From: Misgurnus anguillicaudatus
Taxonomy: Eukaryota; Chordata; Actinopteri; Cypriniformes; Cobitidae
Length of the DNA: 64,000 nt
Assembly: GCF_027580225.2 (NCBI RefSeq)
Contig: NC_073354.2
Location: forward strand, 9,276,001-9,340,000
Direction of reading: 5' to 3'
Below the pieces are notes generated by a model. That model made no database searches, was not told the origin of the DNA, and saw only the letters and a program-made list of their open reading frames with translations. The position numbers and the translations under genes are program-made. Shown piece after piece: positions 24,029-36,500 of the stretch (its first letter is position 1; each line of letters starts with the position of its first letter).

Positions 24029-24574
24029 ATGTGCCGTGCGGAGGACGCCAGCGGGAAGGGAGGCGCGCAGAAGCCGGGCACCGGTGAGCGGGAGACGGGT
24101 TACAGGAGTCCCGGGCTCCGGGGAGTCAGAACCACTTCACTGTTCCGCGCTGTCAACCCGGAGCTTTTTATCAAACCTGTCAGTGTTTGTGTTTACTTAT
24201 TTTAAGGGTCAAGTCTCAAATGCTTTGCGATTTGTAATAAAAAATGATAGATGACCTTCTGTGTCCTTAAACTAACCCTGTGGGCTGTCAAATTGTTTTG
24301 TATTACCTCACATGTTGAAGTATAAACATAAGAGTGTGGTGTGTTAGACGTTTAACTGCCCCTCTCTCTCTCTAATAAACCTCAATAAAGTGTACTGATG
24401 TATTTGTTTTGTCAGAATAAAGGTGTGATGGTGATGGGATTGTTGAGCATCAGTCTGTGTGTTGGATATCTCGGCTATCTTCACGCCATCAGAGATAGAG
24501 ACCAGCAGCTGTATGAAGCCATAGACAGTGATGGAGAGACATACATGAGGAAAAAAACCTCCAGATGGGACTGA
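24029..24574 (+). CDS. smim8: Small integral membrane protein 8 (smim8), 2 coding exons
   Basis: Exons 24029-24178 (50 aa) and 24416-24574 (52 aa plus stop) join in phase at GT-AG sites to give 102 aa, close to the mammalian length of about 97. The second half of exon 1 reads [20 protein letters not shown], a block strongly conserved in SMIM8. Exon 2 begins [20 protein letters not shown], the single membrane helix (about residues 53-75), and ends MRKKTSRWD as in the family. The N-terminal 25 residues are Gly/Glu/Lys-rich and diverge from the mammalian sequence. Function is unknown in general; it is a predicted single-pass membrane protein. Location beside znf292 and gjb7 supports orthology. 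Confidence 0.95.
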
Positions 24575-24635
24575 TGATGGACAGAAAACCTCTAAAACAT
24601 ATACATATACAGTTGTGTGCTTTAAAAACATTAAT

Positions 24636-24641
24636 AATAAA
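24636..24641 (+). promoter_or_regulatory. smim8 polyadenylation signal
   Basis: AATAAA lies 62 bp after the smim8 stop codon. Further AATAAA-like hexamers follow around 24680. Confidence 0.6.
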
Positions 24642-25460
24642 GCATTTATTTATTTTATTGATAATCATAACGTTTTGTAATAAAATAAAGTATTGACAAT
24701 GTCTGACATTGGTGTCCGGCGTCATAACAGCACATTTTGTTATGCTGGATGTATGTTGAATGGCTGTACACAAATATATTATTTTGTTAATTATAAAAAA
24801 AAATCATAATGTATGTATCAGTAGCCCTGTATTACTGCTGTAATCATCTCACAACATTTATTTGGGGTGATGATGGGTGTTTGTATCTTAGACAGTGAGG
24901 TTTGGATTTGTAGAATGAATGACAACTGAAGTCGGGTGATTTTAATAAAATAACACAACAGATTAGCTCACTAAAATGCCATATTTGTCATTACTGAATA
25001 TCTCTGATAAATAATTCTCAGATTTACTATAGCTCCTTAAGAAAGTATGTCATGAATGATCAAACACAGTATGAGGAATTCACTTCTGTATATAATTTTT
25101 GTGTATGAAAGAGACATCTAAAGCTTAAAAAAAATCTCAAAATAGGTTTGACACAAAAAGCTATAACTTGAAATATGCCTGACATTAAAGATATCAAACT
25201 ACTCCCATCATTTACAGTGAAAACAGGACTAATAAAAGAGATCATGTTAGTTTACTGTACATATCAGGTCAAGAAAGTTTGTTGACTTTGTCAAGCGTGA
25301 AATTTTAAATGATAAAGATCTTGATTATGAAATCATTTCACAAGAAATAAACAACTAAATGTGTAACTGATGAAGACAGAAGAGAGGAGGATGACATTTA
25401 AATCTGTATGGACCTGCTTATGTTATACACTCACCTAAAGGATTATTAGGAACACCATAC

Positions 25461-26800
25461 TAGGGGTGGGCGATAAACCGGTAGACATGATTACGTAGAG
25501 ATTTTGGACTATCGTTTCTATCGAGGTTACGCGCCCACGTCATGCTCCTGTGTGCGTGGTCACGGAAACGTAACGTTTGTTCACGTATTGAAGAGCCGCA
25601 GTTTTAAAACAAGTAATTTTAAGCCACTGAAACACAAACAACAGATCTATGCGTGCACTCTTTCTGTATGTGAGGAGTGCGCAAGTCGCGCAACCGCTGC
25701 TCATTAAGCTCGTGAGCATTTTTCCCACTTTATTGGCCTTAAATACATATATGCGTCAAAATTCCCGTCTTTGCAAGTATCCTCATAAACACGATCATTT
25801 AGGGCTTAAAGGTGTAGCGGAGGATTTTCTCGAATTTTAGAAAAGAACCGCCTTCTCCACTCCTGATTGACAACTAGGAGGACCAATAGTCTTGATGATC
25901 CACCTGGAAAAATAAAATACCTTTAACTCTTTCCCTGCCATTGACGAGATATCTCCTCAATCAAGAGAAAACGCTTCCCGCCAATGACGAGTATTTCCGT
26001 CTTTCCGCAATACCGCTATTATCCACTAGGTGGCCCTTCCGCAACTTTTTAAAACCGGAAGTATTGCCCTATGGCAAGCTGCTGCATGTCCGTGTATGTT
26101 TTAAAGATCGCTCTGAATGGGATCTCTATGAAAAGTCTGTCACAAGAATGAATGTTTTTGCAGAAACCTACCCATATTCAAAATCTGATTACAAAAGAAC
26201 TACTGAAGGTAGGATGAAACGTTTTTTTTTTTTTTTTTTGAAAGCAGAGGGTCTGTTCTTTCATTTGGTATATTGTAAGTTTCTATATTTGAAGAAGAAC
26301 ATTTTCTGGAAGGCATTAAACTTTTGTGAAAATCATGAAAAACGCTGGTGCTGGCTGGCAACTTTTTTAAAAAACGCTGGCGGTGAAAGAGTTAAGAGAA
26401 AGTGAACGCATGTGTAACATAAAGTAGGGTCCGGACTTTGGGCTTAAAGGGGAAGTTACCTAATTTTGCTCCTGTCTGTCACTTATATTTATGAAACAGC
26501 ATTAAGAGAAAATCTCTCACTGCTCTTGACCAAATCACTTTTCTACCTTAAATAAAAAATAATAAAATATATATATATATAGTATACATAATTATTTATT
26601 ATAATTCCTTTAACATTGACTGTTTATCTTCAGAGAGCTTGAGTTTTGTTTGTTTTTATTCTTCTTTTTATGCTTGTATAAGGTTTTTGTGAGAATTATG
26701 AACATTTCGATGGTATTAAAGATTTTAATAACAGAAAAACCTTATTAAAAAACTCTACCGTGATACATATCGTTATCATGATATAAAATCCTATCGTGAT
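25461..26800. mobile_element. hAT-like insertion inside the Tc1 relic (right end degenerate)
   Basis: The left end TAGGGGTGGGCGATAAACC has the TAGGGGTG form seen in several hAT-like elements in this window. The right part contains repeated ATCGTGATA-type words (TACCGTGATACATATCG, TATCGTGATAGAAG) but no clean CCCCTA terminus. The boundary at 26800 is set by where Tc1 sequence resumes. The segment at 26700-26780 resembles 6700-6780. Confidence 0.5.
25927..26391. mobile_element. TTAA-flanked inverted-repeat element
   Basis: TTAA at 25923-25926 and 26392-26395. The ends are CTCTTTCCCTGCCA and TGGCGGTGAAAGAG, inverted repeats with a mismatch. It includes a T-run at about 26222-26239. C-rich ends with TTAA targets suit piggyBac-type elements. 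A degenerate relative lies at 431-833, and the fragment at 41325-41360 (GCCAATGACGAGTTTTTACG) is a third trace. Confidence 0.7.
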
Positions 26801-27233
26801 AGAAGTTTTCCTTTCGCTTTCGGAACTGCCTTAATTCTACGTGGCATTGATTCAACAAGGTGCTGAAAGCATTCTTTAGAAATGTTGGCCCATATTGATA
26901 GGATAGCATCTTGCAGTTGATGGAGATTTGTGGGATGCACATTCAGGACACAAAGCTCCCGTTCCACCACATCCCAAAGATCCTCTATTGGGTTGAGATC
27001 TGGTGACTGTGGGGGCCATTTTAGTACAGTAAACTCATTGTCATGTTCAAGAAACCAATTTGAAATGAGTGACATGGTGCATTATCCTGCTGGACGTAGC
27101 CATCAGAGGATGGGTACATGGTGGTCATAAAGGGATGGATCATGGACATGTGGCATTTAAACAATGCCCAATTGGCACCAAGGGGCCTAAGGTGTGCCAA
27201 GAAGACATCCGCCACACCATTACACCATTGCAT
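26791..27233 (-). pseudogene. Tc1-type transposase C-terminal fragment, broken
   Basis: Two overlapping minus-strand frames (27233-27021 and 27075-26791) together cover the second half of a DDE transposase. The first contains VQQDNAPCHS, holding the second catalytic Asp; the second contains WPPQSPDLNPIEDLWD, with the third catalytic acidic position. A frameshift separates them and the N-terminal DNA-binding half is missing. It ends in the usual MPRRIKAV region. It cannot encode an active enzyme. Confidence 0.9.
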
Positions 27234-27676
27234 TAATAAGAAATTGAATAGGTGTTCCTAATAATCCTCTAGGTGAGTGTATATCATGCAGGGGTTAAAT
27301 ATTCTGTTATCTCAGCATCAATAGTAATTAAAGACACAAAAGTCCAAAGGATTTTTTTAATATGCAGTACTAAACATCTGGAGGTGTATTACAGAGTTAT
27401 CCCAACCAGACGATTCATGAGTATTAATTTCATCAGAAATAAATGAATGAGTAACTATCTTCCAGTTCAGTCATAAATACAGTAGAAAGAAGACAGAAAA
27501 AACTACAATGCCTGTGACATTTCAGTCATTTGAAGGTTTTGCACAACAGTGTCTTTTAGTGGAGTTTGAATACTAAAAAAAATTTAAGTAAACATTTTGA
27601 TGTATGTTTGTTTTCAAATATAGCTCTGGTCATCTTAATTTCATTGATGTGAACCATCATAAAACTATTATATTAA

Positions 27677-27954
27677 AGGAACAGTATGTAGGTTGGTGGC
27701 CAAAACTGGTATTGCAATCACAAAACTTGTGGCTAAAACTGGTACTGCAATAACACAACTGGTGGCCAATACATCAAATGACAACATAAACATCAGTTGA
27801 GGGCTGCAACTCCACTTTTTAAATGACAATATCCTGGCCAGACCACTGTTGTCAGTGTTATAAGTATTTGAAATGAAAATGATTTCTTAATGTCTAGTGA
27901 CATATCAGGGCCATTTTATGATTAATTGATATAAATTTCTTACATACTGTTCCT
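27677..27954. mobile_element. TTAA-flanked palindromic MITE
   Basis: TTAA at 27673-27676 and 27955-27958. The ends are AGGAACAGTATGTAGG and TTACATACTGTTCCT. The interior has short direct repeats around GTGGCCAAAACTGGTA. TTAA targets with AGG ends fit the Kolobok superfamily. No coding capacity. Confidence 0.75.
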
Positions 27955-28349
27955 TTAACTATTAAAAAATATTTAGTAAAAGCTGTAATATCTACAACAG
28001 TATATTAAAACACAGTTACAATATTTGCTGTTAGTTAAAAGAAAAAATTCACCTGAAAGTGAAATATCTTTTATCTCACTTTCTCACCCTGGTTGAGGAT
28101 GAATAACGTCTATTGGGTAATTCTTTAAAGTCTTACAGGAGACTTACACAAGAGTGATTCATTAATCAGTTTTCATTTTGTGGGTGAACTAAGAGAAGTT
28201 TGAACAGCAACAACACAGCATTGTATTTTATAAAGTAATGCACAAGGACTGTGTGTTTTATATTAACTAGACATGAATGTTTTTGGGGCAAACATCAGTT
28301 TGTAAGTGTTTGGTTGAGAAAGTCTCTGAAGTTTTGCTTTCAGCTTTAA

Positions 28350-28744
28350 AGCGTAACTAAACCCCTGGTCAGAGCCTGACTCCACCCACTGGCAATATTT
28401 GAAAAATGCAAGAAAAGTAGGCAGATCCCAACAGAGATAGAGGGGACGAACTAAGCTCGTACCAAGTGTGTGGTGAGATCGTAACAAGGGCGTGGTGAGC
28501 TTGAACCTGCTTACGTCATGAGTCATTTTTTGGACCCAACATCCAATAGGAAAATTCAACTGCAGTAGCCACCGTTCAACCTGAAGAGGGCAGCACTCAG
28601 ACGTTTTTACACCATATATTGTAGTATTGAAACACTTTATATCCAAATGTCAAAAAACTTACTAAAATCAATGAACAGCGCTAATAAAGCATCATTCTTA
28701 AAGATCATTAACTAAAAAAAGTTGGATTAGGGTTTAGTTACTCT
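28350..28744. mobile_element. TTAA-flanked MITE, AGCGTAACTAAAC ends
   Basis: TTAA at 28346-28349 and 28745-28748. The ends AGCGTAACTAAACCC and GGGTTTAGTTACTCT are inverted repeats with one mismatch. 395 bp, non-coding. Confidence 0.75.
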
Positions 28745-29254
28745 TTAAGTGATAGCCTTTATAACTCAGTATATAACAGTATATAAATCTGCCAAATATT
28801 TGCCTATTAACTCATATCTATATATGATGAACCTCATTTTCCTAATTCTTGGATTATTTTCACTGGGTCCTTACTAAAAAACATTTACTTTTATTTTTAA
28901 ACATTTTGATAAGAACTAGTAGTGACATCACAATGTCCAACACATGACCACAAAGAAAGATTAAAGAAAGATACAGCACTGCTGAGAAACATAGTTTTAT
29001 ATCATCGTCACTACCACTATTATCATCATCAATTACTAGAGATCATTCAGCTTCAGCTTTAACAGATAACATTCAGAAAACCCCCCAGACGATTCTGCTG
29101 AATTTAATGAGAATGTGTTCCTTTAAAGCTGTGTGACCTGTTCTCTTCTCATTCCTTTAACATGATAGGTTTACAAAGACATTTCTAGTGGGTTTTTTTT
29201 TTCGACAAGACTGGATTTTATTCAACATTTTTTAAATGCCTACATGTTTGTTTC

Positions 29255-29258
<4 letters not shown>

Positions 29259-29341
<83 letters not shown>
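29259..29341. repeat. (TG)n microsatellite, about 80 bp
   Basis: An almost uninterrupted TG repeat ending about 110 bp upstream of the first ATG in the leader of the Sec14-spectrin gene. Likely length-polymorphic. Confidence 0.95.
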
Positions 29342-29345
<4 letters not shown>

Positions 29346-29449
29346 TGGGCGGGTGTTTGTCGGTTTGCTCCGCCCATCCGCTGTAGGTTATAAATGAGCG
29401 CGTGCGGTATCAGATTCGGCTGACCGGTTATCAGGACCACTGAGCACCG

Positions 29450-29591
29450 AGATGTTCGCGATTTCGGGCTCAACATGGCGGAATCTCTCGCGTGTTGTGT
29501 CTCTGTCCCATTGCACACTAAGTCTCTTTTAAAGTTTATGAGTTTTTTTAATGAGGATTATGATGAAAACGGACGCAGTTTTTGGTGTTAA
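29450..29591 (+). promoter_or_regulatory. 5' leader of the Sec14-spectrin gene with upstream ORFs
   Basis: Two short upstream reading frames start in the probable leader: an ATG at 29451 in a 27-codon frame, and an ATG at 29475 (MAESLACCVSVPL...) ending with a stop just before 29592, the chosen start. Both are out of the main path and could lower translation. The transcription start is not known. Confidence 0.45.
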
Positions 29592-32500
29592 ATGAAAAAC
29601 ATGAGCAGCTCACGCGCAGGTAAGCAACAAGTGCATCAGCTTCAGTTTAAAGTTCGTCAGGTTTAAGTTAAATTTCCTATCATAATGACTAATTTTATTA
29701 GAATCATGAGTGTTTGTGTGAGTGTGTACGTGTATAAACAAACAATATGAATATTAAATGTTTAAATGTTGTTATTTTAGAGATGCTGCCTGCAGATGAC
29801 GTGTTAAAGTCTGGAGCTCTTACATTCCCCGGTAAATCTAATTCAGATTACTGTTGTCGTCATTACAATTTTTGAGTCTGATGAGATCTAATAATGAGTG
29901 AATGTGTGCAGGTGTATTTGATCAGACCGGATGTCCACTGCTCGTGTTTCCTGCTGAGACTCAACACAAACTCAAATCAGATGAGATCAACAAAGAGGAT
30001 GTGTCTCAATTCATACACTACTGTCTGCGTCTACACAGGTCACGCAAATCTCTGTGTGTAAACACTTAAGTGTTAAGTAAATGAAGAGGTTTTGTCATCA
30101 AACTGTGCTTCATGTATCATAAATCTCTCGTTAATGTTACAGTAAGAAGGTTGAGGAGACTCAAGTGTCTGTGGTTGCTGATCTGAGGCAAGCTGACATC
30201 TCTATCGTGAGGTTTATCACTGAAACCCTGCTTTGGTTGGAGGTTTGTTTTTCCTCTAACATTAGTTATTTAGTATAAATAATTATTAAAGGGGCCATGG
30301 CATGAAAATCTGACCTTTTTCCATGTTTAAGTTCTATGATTGGGTCCCCAGTGCTTCTATCAACCTAGAAAATGTGAAAAAGATCAACCCAGTAACTTAG
30401 TTTTGGTTAACCATTCTCTACAAGCACATGAAAAATAGGTCATTGAATTTTGGCTCTCCTTATGATGTCATAAGGAGCTCTTATTATAATAATACCAACT
30501 CTTAATCTGCACTATCCAACCATTTAGTGCAGAGAAAAGCACAATTGAGTTTTACTTGCAAGAAACCACCGTCATTGTGATCAGTGTTTGAATTTCATCA
30601 GCTCATTTGTTTTTTAAAGGACACACACACAAAACGGCACATTTTTGCACACGCCTACAAAGTGGCAATTTTAACATGCTATAATAAATTATTTATATGG
30701 TGTTTTGAGCTAAAACTTCAGATATGTGCTCTGGGGACACCAAAGATTTATTCTATATCTTAAAGTCTTGTGCCATGGCCCCTTTAAGATGCTGGTGAGG
30801 TCAGACAGACCTTAACCATGTTTACTGTATTTTTACTCATCTGTTGTACTTCACAGATTTTGATTCGTTCTCAGTTTGTATGAGGATTGAAGAACTTTAG
30901 TGTTTTGTTTGCTGAAGTGTCTAGAAGTTCACATGTCTGCTGTGGTCATATGTCTGATCTTATCTAATGCTGAACTTCTACTGGGATGCTTTTAGGCTTT
31001 AAATGGACATTACAATTCATTAATCCTTTGACTTTCAGTAATATTTAACATACGTTTTCATATGGTGTTAAAGGTTCACTCAAAAATAAAAATTGTAATT
31101 TTCTCATCCTCATGTTTTAAACCTGTATGTTTTTTTGTTGATGAACACAAAAGAAGATATTTCGATAATGATTGTAAACACCCAGCTAATTTTAACCATT
31201 GACTTCCATAGTAGGAAAAACAAATACAATGGATTTCAATGTGTACTGCAAACTGTGTGCTTGGCTTACCATAACTTATCAAAATATCTTCATCATTTAT
31301 TACAATACTTTCATAATATTTGTTTTTCCTACTATGGAAGTCAATGGTTACAATCAGCTGTGTGCTTTAAGTGTCCAGAGTCTGTATATCAGACAGCTGA
31401 TTGTCTGATGTTACACAGGTTTACAGGAGGATCATTCATTCAGTATATATTGTCCAGCCGAAGAAGAGATCTGTTCAGAAGCAGCTGGTGAAACTTCTGA
31501 CGCCGAGCTCCAAACAGAATAAACCCATCCTCTTTAAAGTGAGTTCATGAGGATCTCTTATTTTTTTTTCATAGATGCTGGACAACACCGTCACCTGTAT
31601 GAATTTCTTCTGTTGAAGACATTTTAAAGAACTTCTTGCAGTTTTTATTATAAACTTGCCATTGCCTAGTGGTTAGAGTTGGGTTTGTAACTCAAAGGTC
31701 AAGGGTTTGAGTCTCTCGGCCGGCAGGTTGTGAGACCGTGCCCTTTAGCAAAGCAACTCCACAAGTGATGAACACTGCTATGTGTTTGCGTGTGTGTGTT
31801 CACGGCTCACTGAATGGGTTAAATGCAGAGGTCACATTTCTAGTATAGGTTACCATACTTGACAAAACATGCCACATTTTCACTTTTAAATGATTGGATA
31901 AAGTACACGGAGGCTCCCAAGACCCACAAAATCACTGTTGAAGTGTCATGAAATGGCAAATGCTACTGTAGAGCTGATATATAATGGGTTTATGTGAGGA
32001 ACTGATATACAGCTCTTGCTTTTGATTTGACCATGTCAGTGATATTCTAATTGCATGATATGATGTCAAACCTGTGTGTGTATATACACACATACACAGA
32101 GCATTTAGTAATCAAAAAGTGTGCTTTGAGAGCTGTTGTTGTGTTTTGAATGATTGTTTTGTTCATAAATGGATTTTTGTTTTGCATGTACACACAGCGA
32201 GTTTTTCTCAAGGATGTTTTTGAGCTTTCCAACTACATCGACAGAAGTCAGTTAACGTCTGATTTAGGAGGATACCTCATATACTCTCATGAGAGCTGGG
32301 TTAACTTCATTAAGGTAAGAGTGTGTGCATACGTCTGCGAGTGTGTCTGTGTTTAAAGGATTAGTCAATTTTCTTTAAAAAAAAATCCAGATAATTTACT
32401 CACCACCATGTCATCCAAAATGTTGTACGTCTTTCTTTGTTCAGTCAGGAAGAAAAGACCTGGTTTTTTGAGGAAATCATTCCAGGATTTTTCTAATTTT

Positions 32501-33463
32501 AATGGACTTTAATGGACCCCAACACTTAACAGTTGTAATGCAGTTTAATATTGCAGTTTCAACGCAGCTTCAAAGGACTCTAAACGATCCCAAATGAGGC
32601 ATAAGGGTCTTATCTAGCGAAACGATTGTCATTTTTGGCAAGAAAAATGAACTCTTAATCCACAACTTCTCTTCTTACATATATGAAACGCACATTTGCG
32701 AACCATTTTAAACCATAAACTGACACAAAGACATTAATAAGTATCATTCGACATACAACAACGTCGGAACGGTCCTCTTTCTCCACACTTGAAACACTGG
32801 GGCGTAGTTTCGCATACGATCCGTGACCTCTTTACGTGATGACGTATTACGTGAGGTTGCGCTGACGCGTCATAGGAGCGGGGGAAGACGAGAAGTTGTG
32901 GTTTAAAAGTGCATATTTTTTATTTTTGCCAAAAATGACAATCGTTTCGCTAGATAAGACCCTTATGCCTCTTTTGATATCGTTTAGGGTCCTTTGAAAC
33001 TGCAATTTTAAACTGCATTAAAACTGTTGCGTGTTGGGGTCCATTAAAGTCCATTAAAATGAGAGAAATCCTGGAGTGTTTTCCTCAAAAAACATAATTT
33101 CTTCTCGACTGAACAAAGAAAGACATCACATTTTGGTTGACATGGTGGTGAGTAATTTATCTGAATTTTTTAAAAAGAAAATAGACTAATCCTTTAACAT
33201 TGAGCAAAGACACCAGAACTGAAGGATGTTTAATGATTATGAAGTAGTGTATATGTGTGACTGTATTATTTTAAGACTTCATCTTCAGTCACATGATCTT
33301 GTTTCTCCCCATCCACACACATAACCACACCACACACTTAAGTATCTAAAATATACGCAGTAAGAGTTGTGTTGGTTGTATCAATGTTTGTTTCTGAATG
33401 TAACTACTGTCTGAATGCAATGCATAACCAAGTGTGTTTTTTTGAAACTATGCATGTCATCAG

Positions 33464-33509
<46 letters not shown>

Positions 33510-36500
33510 GTACAAAGGATCTTTTACAGTACAGTAATGTCCCATGATCTGCTTCAGCGCTGTACTTTTCTATTCACTTTAATAATGTCAAAATCTTCTG
33601 ACATACTAAAGCCTTCATGTACTCTGTGCTTGTTTTGTGTTTTGTTGTATCACAGTATTATTGAATTCATTGTTCTGTAGTGTCATGTGCGGTTATATCA
33701 TGCTCTTTTACACAAACATGAGTACGCTTAAAATGACTAATATCAAAATCAGTCTTCCTATTGCTAACCTGTCAACTCTTGATACTGCCATCATTCTGGT
33801 GTTAATATGTGTATATTTGTACTTGGTAAAAAAATGTATTGGTATTATCTGCATTTGGTTTATGTGTGTCACAGTTTGGGTACAGTCTGTGGAAACAAAC
33901 TTCCTCTTCGGAGTACAATAAAGAATGAATGTGAATGTTTCATCATTAGTGTATTCATGAGTTCATCTCTATTGTGTGTTTCTCTGGAGGAGCTTCAGAG
34001 ATCTGAAATCATTAACATGTGAAAGGGGGAACGTTCGCTCTCTTTCTCTTGTGTGCTTGTCCTCAATGTCATGTGCCTGCTATTCACAAACACCAGTGCT
34101 TGCGGTTTTAATACTTAATATTTGCCTTATAAAACGAATGTTTCTACTTGGGCTGGGCGATTTTTTTCCTTTTCCGATTTGAATTGACATTTTGACGCTT
34201 TTTATTTTATTATATATAATATAGGGTTTCCTGCATTTAAAATGAAATTGCAGCCGCCCAGGCAAAATTACAAAACCATTTAAGTGATATTATTTTATCT
34301 GACTTCGTTCTGTGTACGCTGTGGGAGAAGTAATGGAGAGCGTCGTTATCCCTTCTAATAAGCGTTCCCTTCACTCTCCCTCCTTTGTTCACGCCCTGTC
34401 GCTCAGCTCTTTTCTTCAAAAGCAACAAACAAAAGTGCAGATGACTGAAACCATGACCTAAACCCACCTAGGCCTTCAGTGGTGTCCTATCTGAATTAAT
34501 CCATCTAGTAATTCTATCATTATGGTGTCATGGCAATAGGAACGCATCAACAGTTTAATTGTGAAGTAAAATAGAAATTACTGTATTTTACACCTCAAGG
34601 AATAAGTCTTGATTTCAGATCACCGCAATGATTGCACATCTCTCTAAAAAACAGAAGGGGGAGCTGTAGCATCTGTATAAACGAGACCGTATCGGATTAC
34701 CTTTAAATACGTGTTGTGTATTTATATTTACTGCCAGGTAAACCTTGCAGATGATTTAATTTAAATAATTTCACACACATTATTGGAATTATTTCATAAA
34801 AAATAAGAATTAAATGTCAAAGCAATAAAACAGACAATGAATTGTCATAATCATCAAAGCCCTAAAATGTCACAATTTATTAGACATTTAAAGCAACACT
34901 ATGTAGTTTCCATGTAAAAATGACTCACAGATCCCCCATGTGGTTGAAAAGCGCAACAGTGCCTGGTATCAGACACTCTTCTGCAGGCAGGGGGAGGGGC
35001 GGGGCTGTGTTTCCTACCCGCCACCGCCACTTTCAGAGTGTGCTTGTAGCAGCTAGGAGGCTGCTCAGGTTGCAGCAACTGTGCAATTTGTCCAGTTAAA
35101 AGTTGTTCTATCACTGAAATAATTTTAGAGACATTATTTAAAGGTAAAAAACTACATAATGTTGCTTTAACCCTCAGCCAAATTTCGTAATGGTGACAGC
35201 CCTACTTATAAGTTATAAGCACATTTTTTGTGTTATTGCCTCCCTATGACACATCACTTTATTTGTTTCCTAATCTTTCCTTATATTTTGGACAAAAGCG
35301 TCTGCTAAATGCCTAAATGCATGCAATACCGCATGTCATTACCGCAACCTTCTTAAAACTGATGCCATTAATCCAAGCGCGTCATTAAAGCTCAGGTGCT
35401 CTGAAATTCTCTGCGTGCCAGGGAGCGGGAACAACATACTCTCTGGTTTTAAACCCCTGTGCACCTAACACATCTCTAGTGCAAGGACATGTCAGAGCCG
35501 CACATATTACAAGCTCATGTGCGAGCCGAGGATTCGAGGAAGAGTCCGAGTCAGGTGCTAGGAGTCAATGACACACGCGTTCAGGTCCGAGCAAGAGTCC
35601 AAGACGTGTGCATTACGAGTCCAGGTGTGTGCAAGAAGGAATCCGTGCACGTTACCAAGCTTTCTCATGCAAAGTAAAGCCCACAAACCCTTTTATGCGA
35701 GGGAAAAGCATGCAAAACTATGATGATAATACGAACTATCGCCAACTATTGTCAGGAAAACCCACTATCAGCCGTATATCTGACTATCGTCGATACACGA
35801 TAGTATCGTCTACCGGCACAACTCTAGATCCCAGTGTTAATCTATTAAACCATACATGTTTATAGTTGTGGTACACTTTAATAAAAATAACATATAATAT
35901 AATCCCAGAAGTCTTGAATGTAATTAAGTGACTGGACTGATATCTCTCTATTGATTGTTCTGATCTATTGTCTTCTACAGGAGATTGATGCGTTTGTTCA
36001 GGAGTTTCTGTCTGTAGTTAGCAGATTGCCGTCCTGTATTTCAACCCTACAGTCGCTTGCTAAACTTCCTGTACCTGCAGACTTTGAGGCGCTCAGTGAG
36101 TTTTGCTCTGTGAATGAAGCTCGATTCCAGCAGCTCAGGAGGTATTCATCACACTGACATCCTCACAGAAATCTGGGCGCTCGTTAGATCAACTTATAGC
36201 ACTGTTTCTAATCAAACAAACACTTTTTAGGGATCTTGGTTTGGATGAGTTGTTAAAACGCTGTGAGTGTTTACTAGAGAAACTGCGTTACCCTGAAACG
36301 GAGCCCTGTTTTCACGCCATGGCTGGAACAAACCTCTTCGCAAACACTACACTAGAAATGATCCACAACTATAATCGGTACGTCTGAACACTAAACACCT
36401 TTCATTCTCAGAGAAACTTCTGTTGAAATGTTAAAATGAGTGTCTGTCTTTCAGTATAAATGCAGCGGTGGAGAAAGTGGAGTTGCTATGGCAACAGGTA

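Larger units (their letters stand above)
25426..27281 (-). mobile_element. Tc1/mariner relic with nested insertions
   Basis: The termini are 31-bp inverted repeats with one mismatch, starting TACACTCACCTAAAGGATTA on the left and its complement on the right, with TA on each side. The minus strand carries the C-terminal part of a Tc1-type transposase (26791-27233). At 25461 a sequence starting TAGGGGTGGGCGATAAACCG interrupts the element, and Tc1-like sequence resumes at about 26800 (TTTCGCTTTCGGAACTGCC). Inside that insert is a further TTAA-flanked element at 25927-26391. Confidence 0.85.

Noticed and set aside
25504..25840. Two overlapping plus-strand frames of 63-67 aa
   Set aside because: Located in the hAT-like insertion within the Tc1 relic; no homology or splice context.
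25941..26405. A 154-aa open frame
   Set aside because: It spans the TTAA-flanked element at 25927-26391, includes a poly-T (Phe) run and shows no domain.
29240..29518. Minus-strand frame with a His-Thr repeat
   Set aside because: The repeat is the translated (TG)n tract; this is not a gene.
33369..34022. Overlapping frames with hydrophobic Cys/Val-rich stretches
   Set aside because: The Cys-Val run is the translated (GT)n microsatellite; no splice sites link the frames.
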